From Welwitschia mirabilis (taxonomy: Eukaryota > Gnetophyta > Gnetopsida > Welwitschiales), in NCBI GenBank assembly GCA_051453625.1, contig JBOZIK010000001.1, positions 31,297,501-31,347,514 of the forward strand: a DNA stretch of 50,014 bases, given 5' to 3'. The position numbers and the translations under genes were made by a program. A model generated the notes under the pieces. The model was not told the origin of the DNA and ran no database searches. It was given only the letters and a program-made list of their open reading frames with translations. Positions 9,761-20,463 of this stretch are shown here, in pieces (within the stretch, counting starts at the first letter, position 1; each line of letters opens with the position of its first letter).

Positions 9761-11954
9761 CAAAAACATGAACTCAACAACCAAAAAAATGGTAGTGTCA
9801 TTAAGAAATGAACAATGTGAAGCGTCATTTAAGATTTATTTTAAAAAAAAGTTAGTAAGGTTTTGCCTTAACAATAAAGTAGTTGGAAAGCAGGAAGCAA
9901 TTAAAAAGATGTAACAGTTTCAAAACAATCATAAATAGAGGCTAAAGCTCATATTCAAAGAATGTGAGTGAGTGGATAAATAAAATGTAAGAACAGAGAA
10001 CAAGATGAGTATTGTGGACTCCTGAACCATTGAAGCTTTTGAAGCTTTGAACTTGAAGATCTTGATGCTGCATGAACAAACAAGATGTTAAAGAAGCAGA
10101 CAAAAGCTTGATGAAAGAGTTAACAAAAGTAAAGGAGTACAATGTGAAATCAATCTAGTTCTGCTTATATCTTTCCAAAAATCTGTGATCAACTGGAAGG
10201 CGACACCACAAGAAGTTGAGAATCAAGAAACCAAGGAGGTACAAGATTTTCTTCAATGATTGCCAAACCAATGACCGCCAAAATGAGGAACTTGGAAGTC
10301 CCAAACATTCCAAATGCTGTGTAATTTCTTGGAACCAATTGAAAAATGAAACCAAGAAAACCTTATCCGTTGTTCAAAACCATCCGTTCACATTCATGGT
10401 TTTAGAAAATGTGAAGCCAGTACCATTTCCATAGACATTAAATCATGGTTAACGAGTGAAGTTTTTAACTAGTTTTTAACTTTCTGGTACACTAAAACCA
10501 TTCGGTAAAGTAGTGAAAAAGGGGAAGTGCATGTGACTTGATGAAAGGTAAAATATCTTTCACCCAATTGGAAAAAAATCTCACCTACCATAGTTTTGAT
10601 GCTTAAATGCTCCAAAGCAAACTGATTCTAGAAACTTTGTTTAAAAGGAGTCAGAAAACAGTGATTTTTCACTTTCAACTAAAAGTTCTATTGTGAATTG
10701 ACTACAGAATGCTTGTAGAGGGATCTGCAGAGTGATTGTGGAGCAAGCATGGCTTTCACCTTTTGCTTTTCCTTTCCTTATCAATTGCTATTGCAATTTA
10801 TGATGTCAAAAGATAGAGGTTTTGGAACACTTAGAATTAGCAGCCTTAGATCCACATCTGCTACTTCATGAGATGCTTTAGCCAAGAACTTTGCTGGAAC
10901 CACTTAAAGCATGGCTAGAACAAACCCTAGGTTAAAAAATCAAAGTTCTTTCACCTGTGGAGGTAATGGCTGTGATGAAACCAGTACCTACATTTGACTT
11001 TACTTACTTTTAAGCAGTTTGCTTTGTGGCAGTTTTCAGGTGAAGAGAATGCAGCAGGAAATGTGGACTTGTTCCCCACACAATGATTCCAACACCTGCT
11101 TTGGACATGGGCCATCTTGGCTTGTAGTTGTCCATTAACGGAGACAACACTATTGAAATTTTTTCCAAAAGTCAACTCAAGCATTTTAAACAAATCTCGA
11201 AATTGATTTCTCTACTTCGCAGTGATTTTTTGAAAAATCAAGTTCGATTGCATGACAATATAAAAGAATGGTCCTGCAGTTGCAAAATGTTCAGTCAATG
11301 TTTTCAGCACAGATTAGACAAGAAAAATGGCAGCTGGGTTGGTTCAACTTCAAATTTGAAACTGATATATTGCTGCTTGTGCGAAACCCTTATTGCACAA
11401 ATAATGCCAACAGGAAAAAACAATGATGGGTACTTGGACATAACTTTACATGATAGATCATGCAATGCAAGCAAAAGGTCAGTCTTGTTTGTTGCCATGG
11501 GATGTAAACGATTCTTTTAGTGCAAACAAAGGGATGGTCTCATTTCTTGCTGTGGCATGTAAAAGTGTTTCTATTGCAAATTGATATTTTTATGTTGAAA
11601 CTAATAAGAAAAAGTCATATTTCATAGTTAATATGTTCATGGATGATTGCAATATTGTTGGAAACTACAATGTTGGAGTTACAAGTGAAGGCATGTAACA
11701 GGAACAAAATTGACAAATTTGTATTGAAACTTCGCAAAGAAGGGCAACTGAAGTCATGATATTCCTTTTCTCTGGAAATTTTTAATCAACTTAATACTTT
11801 CACCAAGCTTTATAAGAGTCTTTGACTAGCCCCAGCAATAGAAATGGGCAAGAGAGAATGCATAGGTGCTTCCATGGAACCACAAAACCTAAAGCCAAAA
11901 CCAAGAGAAAAGTAATAAGGAAGTGCAAGACACCCAACTTAGCTTGAATATTCC
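9761..11954. other. No convincing gene; scattered exon-like fragments
   Basis: Several stretches look faintly coding but none can be assembled. One frame from about 10033 to 10250 is open except for one stop and reads like a charged helical segment. At 11034-11040 a TTTTCAG acceptor-like site precedes an open stretch ending at 11147. From 11128 (TTG, no ATG) a frame stays open to 11520. No family is recognised, and the strongest statement possible is that old coding remnants may be present. Confidence 0.25.
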
Positions 11955-12225
11955 ACAACTTATCCTTTAGTATGTTGCTCTATTTTCATCTCAATGTCTT
12001 AAGGTTGAGACTTACAGTTCGTAGATTGGCTTGTGGTTTTACCTCTGTATTCAAGTTGCATTTAATGCATACTTCAATGGCTGGGGCATCAATCAGAGAT
12101 GAGACCTGAGCATTTGGTTGCCACTTCCCAAGCTACTGAGGGCCACCCATGGGTTCTCATCTGGTAAAGCCTAGAGTGGTAGTCCTTTATGAATTAACTT
12201 CCATTTTATTCCCTTGTTTGTTAAA
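11955..12225 (+). repeat. SINE-like repeat, near full length
   Basis: It has the shared order of landmarks of the family: a degenerate B-box-like GGTTGAGACTTACAG, then GTATTCAAG, GCATTTGGTTGCCAC, GGGCCACCCATGGGTT, CTCATCTGG and finally TATGAATTAACTTCC. The copy at 27776 has the clearest Pol III B-box-like sequence, which is why a tRNA-derived SINE is suggested. An inverted, shorter member lies about 105 bases downstream. Confidence 0.55.
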
Positions 12226-12330
12226 TTCTTATGTTGACCCCTATGGTTGTAAAAGGTGGTTGGGTTATAAAATCACCTTGGGATTGCTTTTAAGATAAAG
12301 CCTTTTTTCGGTCCATTCTTAGGTTGGAGA

Positions 12331-12450
12331 AGTTAATTCATGGAAACCTGTAGTGCACTTGTCAAGGTCACTGATTTGCTTGGCTCAATGAAAACCCATG
12401 CGTGGCCCTTGTCGGCCTGGGAATTGGCCGTCAAATTTTCAGGTCACACG
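12331..12450 (-). repeat. SINE-like repeat, 5'-truncated, minus strand
   Basis: On the minus strand it reads GGGCCACGCATGGGTTTTCA, then GAGCCAAGCAAATCAGTGAC, and ends CATGAATTAACT. This is the best preserved 3' half of the family in the window. It faces the plus-strand copy at 11955-12225, tail to tail. Confidence 0.6.
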
Positions 12451-12712
12451 TGATTTATGCCCAAAACGTTACATAGGATTTGTCAATTCATTACCTATCT
12501 CTGTTGTATTTATACCCCTTAGACATTGAGGCATGCATCTGCTGGTGTTGGATATGTGCTTCATATCTATTTCTATTTTCAGAAGCTTTCTCCTTTTAAA
12601 AATGAGATCTGTACTGCATTCTTAAGGACAGGCTAGAAAGGGCCTGGACCTAGTTAAATGTCTTGTGTGTCTTCATTTCTCTTTGCATTTTGTTCTTCCT
12701 TTATGGTTGCAG

Positions 12713-13048
12713 TTGTTTTGTTAATAGATGAGTTACACACCATTTATAGAAGAATAAAAGAAAATTTTGCAACCAGAAACAAACAAAATAATAGAGCATA
12801 AAACTTGAAAGCAACAGCTTGAGACATGTGTTACACTTCTTCAAGGGGAAATTGACAAAAAGCAAAGCTAGAATCTTCAGCTTGAAGGTGAGAAGTGATA
12901 TCTGGAGTAAAAAATCAAGAAACTTGGAGATCAAGTAAAGAGGTTACAGCAAGAAGCAGTGAAACTAGTTTTGGAAACAACAGCTACAAACGGATGGGCC
13001 CTCGAACCCAGCAAACCTGATCCACATATTGATGATGATGATGAATGA
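12713..13048 (+). pseudogene. Decayed last exon of a coiled-coil protein
   Basis: A pyrimidine-rich tract ends in an AG acceptor at 12711-12712. In the frame that ends with TGA at 13046-13048, the translation is a charged heptad-like helix (for example KIKKLGDQVKRLQQEAVKL) followed by a short tail, ETTATNGWALEPSKPD, and an acidic end, DDDDE. That pattern is typical of a genuine C-terminus. The frame is broken by internal stops. Those within the coiled coil (codons before NLQLEG, YLE and KIKKL) sit where Gln or Arg would suit the heptad, and each is one C-to-T change from CAG, CGA or CAA. Near the 5' end a different frame (from GTT TTG TTA) looks better, implying an indel. The parent family is not recognised. 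The retained acceptor shows it is an unprocessed gene fragment rather than a retrocopy. Confidence 0.5.
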
Positions 13049-14289
13049 AACTGTTGTATAAGCCTTACTCCTAAAATGCGGATTGAGATGCAGAACTGTT
13101 TTTCATTTTGAAGATTGAAATTGTGAGAATAGCTAAAATCGCAAGAGGCAATAACATGGAATTGCCAGGTCCAAAAGACACGAAAATATCAGAGTTTTTT
13201 AGTTTTTACATCCAGGAGCTTATAAACCAGAAAACAACTTAAAGTGTTCAATATGAACTAGATACACAAGCATTTGGAATCATATAAATATTTTTTATCA
13301 TGTGCTGAAGAGTGGACATTTTATCAATTTTTGAAACAATTGGGTCGTACTTCTTGGGAATTGTACATGTGCAAAATGTGATATCCATCAAAATAACAGA
13401 GAAAACAAAAGAAAAAGGACAACGGGATAGAGAAAATAAAACAGGAGAACTGAATAACAACGAAATAATTAAGAAAAGAAATGATGTAGATACGAAATAG
13501 TGGCATACCTTTTACATCACAGAAACAGTGAAAAAAATCACTTTCAATTGATAGATTCGATCCATAATTCAAATATTGAGGTTTTTAGGCCTTCCACATC
13601 TCTAAATTGGACTTCAGAATTGTGAGGATATGGTAAAAGTTTGCTGGAATGAGGATTTTCATGTTTGATTGTATTAACATTACAGTGCAATTCCAGACAA
13701 AGTGGAAATGTGGGAATCGGAATTTTGCTTTAAATCACAATTTTCGCCTCTGGAATTACAATTCTAGTTCGATCATGATTCAAATTTTTTAGTTTTGTTA
13801 CTTATCTTTTGAAGTACAGCCGGAATCACAAAAATTGCAATTCTGAAGGAATTCTCATTTGTATGGTGAAAACTGTTGTAAACGTCTCTGTTTTTTAATA
13901 TAATAGGAATAGTTTGTTTTTATCTGATGTTCTTGCATTATGGCTTCAAATAACTAAACCAATAACTATACCAGAGAATAGCAATTACCAAAAACTCACA
14001 AGGATGAAACCCAAAGGTATAAAAGCACTTATCTAGTAGAGATGCTAAAATCCAAAAGAGGTTTCACTTTAAGTGTTAAAACAGTTTATTTACTTTAAGA
14101 AGATGCACTACCCTATAACGACAGCACCAAGTAATGTGTCAAAATATGGAGACTAAAAAGACACAAGTAAAAAGAAAGACCAAGGTAATAAACTTTCAAC
14201 AGCAAACAAGGTCATAAAGTAACCAATTGAAGGCAATAATTGCTATCAATAATGTGAAATCAATAAGTAAAACCAGTGGCAGAAAAAAC
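13049..14289. other. No gene recognised
   Basis: Noncoding by appearance. Opposite-strand open stretches at 13248-13572 are short and AT-driven. The 13580-13870 part is rich in AATTGC/GGAATT-like motifs without clear periodicity. Confidence 0.45.
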
Positions 14290-14520
14290 CATTTGATTAA
14301 CAAAGTGAAAGGCTTTCTGAAATGGCATGACGAAACCAACACAACTTCTCACATTCCACAAAAGAAATGAAAACTACAAGAAACTGGAAAAGTGGTGTGT
14401 TGTAAATGATGTCTAACATGTGATGAATGGTAAACTAGAAATGAAATAATTGTGAGAACAATCCCAAAATTAGAGGAGTGTGTACAAAGGAATTCAAAAA
14501 TGAATATAACAGGATGAAAC
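14290..14520 (+). repeat. Diverged dispersed repeat, copy 2
   Basis: Second member of the repeat described at 9541-9760, in the same orientation, with many substitutions and small indels. Its age suggests a family that is no longer active. Confidence 0.5.
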
Positions 14521-15244
14521 TTATTGAAGGCACTACACTCATTACATCTTTGATTCCCTATTAATTTGTTCTTAATATTTCACTAAGATTACAATACTTA
14601 ATCTTGATTATACCTTCATAAAAGTTTTTTTATTAATTCTCCACTTCATGCATTCTGCACTAAGTTTTGTCTTCCTAAAATGACCTAAAATATAGCAATA
14701 ATATTAGAAAAATAATCTTTGTTTATTTAATTTACTTCACTTTTTAAAAACTTAGATTCGTGATTGTTCCCATCCAAATGATTGTATCCTGAATCTTAAT
14801 TTTTATTATAGATGTGACGAAGATGCAATATATTGACATATGTGTTGTTGACATTCTATTATGCACAAAAAATTCTGGAAGACCTGAATGAATTGATGAA
14901 CTTGGTTAATAAGCAAAGATAAAACCTGGATGCTTGTGTTACATGTTCCTTAAGTATTGCACATATAAAATTAATAGAAACCATATATTTGTTTCCTTAA
15001 GAGAAATATCAGAAATTGTCTTAAAGAGTAAAGAAGTAAAGTAGAAAAACCCTAAAGGGGGATCAACTCCCAACAGATGATAGCAGTTCTGCAGGGCTAA
15101 AGCAAAAAACAAAATCATAAATAGAAGCATTATCTGCCAAAAATGCAGTTTGAGAGAAATTATGACCAGTAAGAATGAAAACAAAAAGAGAGTGGGAAAG
15201 AAACGAAGATGATTTCTCTGGGATGACACTGTTGTTGTCCTATT
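14521..15244. other. No gene recognised
   Basis: AT-rich. A minus-strand frame over 14939-15250 encodes a hydrophobic Leu/Phe-rich peptide of 103 residues, as expected from A-rich antisense sequence. No motif was seen. Confidence 0.45.
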
Positions 15245-15985
15245 GTGCATGACTTCTAGGATTGAAGACTATGTCAATCAACCTGAACATGTCGGCTTTC
15301 AAAAGTGGTTATAATCTAGGCTTGACCAGGGCCAAATTATGGTTGCACATATGTAAGCGTGAAACCAATGTGAGTGGTATTAACAGGTTTTGGGTTGTAT
15401 ATGTGATTACCATCATTTCCAACATTTTCCTCTTTAAAGATGGCACTATAATGCTTTTGTATCTGATCCAAATAAGATTCAGCAAGCTCTGACTGAACCC
15501 ATGAAGATAAATTATGTGTGATTGATTCCATGATTTAATGGAATTCCTAGCACGACATCACTTACGGGATGTAGAATGCCTATTCAGATAGGTCTAGATG
15601 GGGAAACACAGTTCTTGAGTTTTTGGTGAAGTAGAAATAAATGAGGCCAAAGCTAAATATTAATGGGTTACCTCTGGGTTTAGTGACCTAGACCTGAAGC
15701 CAACTGACCCGTGGCAGCATCAGTCGGAGGATTGATGCTCTGCACTTATGTAAGAACCTCATCACTAGATCCCCCTTGGATCCGTGTGATCCCAATGTAT
15801 CCGAGGCTGTTTGATTGACAAATGAGCTACATACAGGGTTGATGGATCTCTTGGGTACTGTTGACCTAAGATCTTGAGAATTTTATGGGGAAGAATGCTT
15901 TTCTGTCTCTTCAGTTGATTTGTTCTTGGAATTCTTCTACTTATGAAGATTTGTGAATTCCAAAAAACAATTTTGTCTTGGGAAA
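15245..15985 (+). repeat. Old direct repeat, copy 1 (about 0.7 kb)
   Basis: This aligns along its length with 17543-18245. Shared blocks occur in order: CAATCAACCTGAACAT, GTCAAAAGTGG or CAAAAGTGG, GGGTTGTA, TGATTCCATG against TGATTCCAGG, GGCATCAC, GTTTGATTGACAAAT against TTGGTTGACAAAT, and GAATTCTTCTACTTATGAAG against GAAATTCTTGAACTCTGTGAAG. The two copies are 2.3 kb apart in the same orientation. They could be decayed LTRs of a small element or two copies of one repeat. Confidence 0.55.
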
Positions 15986-17542
15986 GTAGTGACAGAATGA
16001 CCAGATGAGAATCTGGAGGGTCTGAAAGGACATGGTCAATCCTACATCAGTATAGATCTCTTGTGATTCCAGTTTTTACCTGCTGCTTTATGAGCTTTGT
16101 CAAAAGTGCCTTCATCCTGCACTTAGTGAAGAGTGCCTGTCTACGGCTCTTGTCTTGTTGTGGAGCACACATCTGGGATTGTCCTACCCAATGCCAACGG
16201 ATCTTGGTACTTGAAGTGAATAACGGTTTTCTGGTTGAGAGAAATGAGGCCTTCAACCAGCAATCTTTCTGTGATAGAGTGTAAAATATCTTTAAAAAAT
16301 TAAGCCATGTGTAAAAATAGTTTAAAAAATTGAGTGCCTTACAGAAGCTAATGTATGAAAGTTAATAAACAATGGATCAGAATACAGAAAAGGAATACAT
16401 AAACAGACCACCAAAAAATATCTACATTGTCGACCTTATGGATTTAAATATGAATGAAATCAGGCAACATTTTATACATTCTGAGGTCTCAAGACAATGA
16501 TATACTGTGCCAAAAGATTAAGAAAAAAAACTTGCAAATCAAAGACATTAGTAATGGAATATTTCACCCGTGTGAAGACACATATACAAGCTGCTCAAAT
16601 ATCAAATATTAGATTGCTCACAACCAGCACACAAGTATTGTTCCTCATTGAAGGCAGCAAAAGGAAGGAGTTCAATTTGAAGGCTTGCTTGGCCAGAAAA
16701 AAGAGTATTGGTTCAACTGATGCCAAATGATATAACTGATACTATCATCTTTGGTATCAAAATCTTATACAAAGGAAAAAGGGAATCAGGTTAATATCAA
16801 TTGGAAGTTGGATACGGATGTCACACAAGAGGCAAGAATCTGAAGGGTATTGGAATCACATTGAAGTGGAGTATCAAATAAAAGAAATATAATGATATCA
16901 AATGATACCAAAAGAAATATAAAGAGAAGAATGTTAATGGAAGAAAAAGCTTTCTAAGTAGTTCAGATATGAATTGGAATGAAAGACCAATGCAAGTTAA
17001 TGCAGGACACCAAATGAAGATATAAATTTAAATTATAAAGACAAGGCAATAAGGGAAATAATGTGTTTGGTCAATGAAAAGGGGATACATGCTGAAGTGT
17101 TCTCCCCTAGCTTTGCTTCCTCCCAGATGCTCTGCTATAAATGGACAATGTGGTGTGTATCAAAAATCATGGTTGTAATTACCAGTGGAATGGCATGTAG
17201 GAAGTAATATCCTTACAATTGTTCACTTGGTAATTCTCTTCACGAGATGGACCTGGTTGCAAGATAGTCTTCCTAGTTGGTTTGGCTGAGACATGAGCTG
17301 GATTTCAGACAGATAGCAAGCTGCCTATGCTGCACAAGAATGCCTGAACCAGGTCAGGATTTTATGGACAGAAATTTGTTGCTATGCAGGCTTGTTGTGG
17401 GGACTGGACCTGGATTATGATACATGCCGGTTGGTTGTCAAACATGGCTGTTAAAATTTGCGGTATGCATGATTTTTGACATATGGTTTTTTGTCAATAG
17501 GACCAGAATGCTACTCTAGGTTGGCAGAATTGTTGAGACTGA
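15986..17542. other. Sequence between the two direct repeats; no gene recognised
   Basis: No reverse transcriptase, gag or integrase motif was found. Open stretches of 60-80 codons (16047-16284, 16497-16730) have no recognisable content. If the flanking copies are LTRs, this would be a non-autonomous element, but no primer-binding site or polypurine tract could be assigned. Confidence 0.35.
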
Positions 17543-18245
17543 TTTTACACCTTGAAACCATGACAATTAGCCTGAATATTGGTTGTCAAAAGTGGTGATA
17601 AACAAGAATTAAATAGTTAATTATCCTAAGGAGGATGATATTGACAGATTTAGGGTTGTAGATCTGATCATTATAAGTAGCAATAATATTCTTTCCCAAA
17701 GGTAGTGCTATGGTGAATTGGCTAATTCGATTCAAGTTGACAAGATCTTAACAAACCAGTGAATGTCAACCAATCCAATCAACTGATTCCAGGGTCCAAT
17801 GAAAACCCTAGGATGGCATCACCTCTAGCTTAACCTCCGAGGATAGATCTTGATCGATTTCAATGAAGGAAATCAATTATGTAGTTTGGGGCGATTGGGT
17901 AATGGACGAGGCTGCCGCGTAATGTTAAAGGTCAGTTCTAGGTTTTTTGATCTCAATATGGAGCCAGTTCTCTTCTGTGGAAATCATAGGATCTATGCTT
18001 GGCACAATGTGTAACAACTAGCCCTGTAGATCTTTGAATCGCAGCTCCTCCTATGTGTTTGAGCCCACTTGGTTGACAAATAGATTATATCTGGTGGTCG
18101 ACGGATCTTTGCAGATCTTGGCTGGGCTAGGATGTTTTATTGTCCTTTCTTGTTATCCTTTGCAAATCTAGTATTGATTTGGAAATTCTTGAACTCTGTG
18201 AAGACCTTATGAATGCCTACGAACACAATTCTAGTATTGATTTTA
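17543..18245 (+). repeat. Old direct repeat, copy 2 (about 0.7 kb)
   Basis: Partner of 15245-15985; see that entry for the shared blocks. Both are strongly diverged, so the duplication is ancient. Confidence 0.55.
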
Positions 18246-18366
18246 TTTTCCTATGAAATTGCATTATAGATATTACTAACTATTATTAGTATTATTTTAA
18301 ATGAGAGCTACCCTCTTCTTTCCCCTCCTGGGTAACTGATCTTCAGCAAGCTGTCTACATGTAGGT

Positions 18367-19296
18367 TACACTTCCATTGTTTCAAAATGATGAAGCAGGA
18401 GCTTACNNNNNNNNNNNNNNNNNNNNNNNNNNNNNNNNNNNNNNNNNNNNNNNNNNNNNNNNNNNNNNNNNNNNNNNNNNNNNNNNNNNNNNNNNNNNNN
18501 NNNNNNNNNNNNNNNNNNNNNNNNNNNNNNNNNNNNNNNNNNNNNNNNNNNNNNNNNNNNNNNNNNNNNNNNNNNNNNNNNNNNNNNNNNNNNNNNNNNN
18601 NNNNNNNNNNNNNNNNNNNNNNNNNNNNNNNNNNNNNNNNNNNNNNNNNNNNNNNNNNNNNNNNNNNNNNNNNNNNNNNNNNNNNNNNNNNNNNNNNNNN
18701 NNNNNNNNNNNNNNNNNNNNNNNNNNNNNNNNNNNNNNNNNNNNNNNNNNNNNNNNNNNNNNNNNNNNNNNNNNNNNNNNNNNNNNNNNNNNNNNNNNNN
18801 NNNNNNNNNNNNNNNNNNNNNNNNNNNNNNNNNNNNNNNNNNNNNNNNNNNNNNNNNNNNNNNNNNNNNNNNNNNNNNNNNNNNNNNNNNNNNNNNNNNN
18901 NNNNNNNNNNNNNNNNNNNNNNNNNNNNNNNNNNNNNNNNNNNNNNNNNNNNNNNNNNNNNNNNNNNNNNNNNNNNNNNNNNNNNNNNNNNNNNNNNNNN
19001 NNNNNNNNNNNNNNNNNNNNNNNNNNNNNNNNNNNNNNNNNNNNNNNNNNNNNNNNNNNNNNNNNNNNNNNNNNNNNNNNNNNNNNNNNNNNNNNNNNNN
19101 NNNNNNNNNNNNNNNNNNNNNNNNNNNNNNNNNNNNNNNNNNNNNNNNNNNNNNNNNNNNNNNNNNNNNNNNNNNNNNNNNNNNNNNNNNNNNNNNNNNN
19201 NNNNNNNNNNNNNNNNNNNNNNNNNNNNNNNNNNNNNNNNNNNNNNNNNNNNNNNNTACACTTCCATTGTTTCAAAATGATGAAGCAGGAACTTAC
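18367..19296 (+). repeat. 40-bp sequence present on both sides of an assembly gap
   Basis: Bases 18367-18406 and 19257-19296 are identical except for one G/A difference. They abut the N run directly on each side. The 850-base gap may therefore hold a tandem repeat, or may not exist at all if the two contig ends simply overlap. Confidence 0.8.
18407..19256. other. Assembly gap (850 N)
   Basis: A run of N flanked by the repeated 40-base sequence. Reading frames through it are artefacts. Confidence 0.95.
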
Positions 19297-20287
19297 AAAT
19301 GAAAAAAATCACTCATGTCATAAACTATCCTATATGATATGAATGACTTAATAAAGATTTCCTAGAATTCTTGGTAATGAAAAAAATGCCTACAGATGAG
19401 ATCTTATATGTTGGAGAATTATCTCATGTCAACTTCTATGTTGAGATCATGTCAAGTTCTTTGTTTACAAATACTATTGTTTATTATTTATTAAATCTAG
19501 AAATAAGCAAACACAAGGATATGTGCTGCACCCTGGATGGGTTGAGCCTCAAAGTTTACACTGCATCCAAAGAGTGCCATGAACAAAGAATATTTGTTTC
19601 TTGTCAGCTTATGCCAACTCAGAAGCATAGACCAGGTAGCCACATAATGCTTCTAACGAGGACTATAAGGAATATGCCATTTCAAATTTGATAGAAATAT
19701 AGCGAAATCTAGAAAACAAAAAATGGAGAATAGTATTTGTGCTAAAATTAGAGGTTTCTTTAATGCATATTAACATCAGATTTCACCAGATTACTTTTGA
19801 GATAGCCTTGAAAGAGCTGGAAACCGTTCAGACCATATCTGTTCTCTTTTAGATGGTAGTATTTATGTTATACTGTTTTCCTGGTTTAATAAAGTATGTA
19901 AGCTAATTTGTATGGCCGAGACTCTGCTAAATTAGTCTTGTAATTGGTTTGGGAAGCATGTTTATCACAATGCTTTAATTGAGAGACTGTGCTCTGAATT
20001 GTTAGATGTGTGGATTGCTGTGTGTTGATGTTGCTTGAAATTTATGTAGATTCTGTTGGAATTTTTCAAGTGTGAAGTTAAATTGTGTGATACACTAATG
20101 TCCATAAATGGTTGAAGATCTTGGCTTTTCATAACTAGTCACTACATGAGTAACTCTTCTAATTATTTTTTTGTAGTGTTTCTGCTTTATAGCTTGAGGA
20201 AGGCAATACTACCTACATGTTGTGAAAGATGGATGTATAATTAACTGATCTGCTTTTTCCTTGTTTTGCTTTTGCATGTGGTGACAG
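19297..20287 (+). other. Probable intron upstream of a terminal exon
   Basis: No exon could be defined here. A 106-codon frame (19371-19691) begins at TTG rather than ATG and has no motif. The last 60 bases are T-rich (CTTTTTCCTTGTTTTGCTTTTG) and lead to the AG at 20286-20287, as expected for the end of an intron. Confidence 0.4.
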
Positions 20288-20463
20288 ACACACACATATG
20301 GAGAGGATTCATAGAGAAAATACTTAGTGTTTTAGGAATATTAGCAGCTTTTATTGCAGGTTGTTATCTATGTTATATAGCGTACAGCTACTACTTCGCA
20401 ACTAAAGTGGTTGACCCAACAAACAGTTCCAGAGGGAGCATATATCGTCCAATTCTGTCTTAA
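20288..20463 (+). CDS. Terminal exon of a single-pass or multi-pass membrane protein (partial gene)
   Basis: A strong pyrimidine tract ends in CAG at 20285-20287, and the exon runs to TAA at 20461-20463. Translation starts in phase needing one base from the previous exon. It gives 57 residues: a short polar lead (THIWRGFIEK), one hydrophobic membrane segment of about 27 residues (ILSVLGILAAFIAGCYLCYI followed by AYSYYFA), then a polar tail with KVVDPTNSSRG and a final IYRPILS. The layout suggests a C-terminal membrane anchor with a short tail. After the stop the sequence turns AT-rich, and AATAAA-like signals occur near 20808. The family is not recognised. Upstream exons were not found and may lie in the 18407-19256 gap or beyond long introns. 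Confidence 0.5.

Noticed and set aside
11128-11520. 130-codon plus-strand frame
   Set aside because: It opens at TTG without an ATG near the start and has no family motif.
13031-13045. GAT repeat as a microsatellite
   Set aside because: It is four to five triplets only and encodes the acidic tail of the coiled-coil pseudogene.
14939-15250. Hydrophobic 103-residue minus-strand frame resembling a membrane protein
   Set aside because: Its Leu/Phe content follows from A-rich antisense sequence; no start context, splice sites or homology pattern.
18308-19342. Frames of about 300 codons on both strands
   Set aside because: They are formed by the 850-N gap; the flanking residues come from the duplicated 40-base contig ends.
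20170-20181. TTTTTTTGTAGTG resembling a CACTA right end
   Set aside because: It lies 26 kb from the CACTA left end at 46849 and on its left side, with no subterminal repeats around it.
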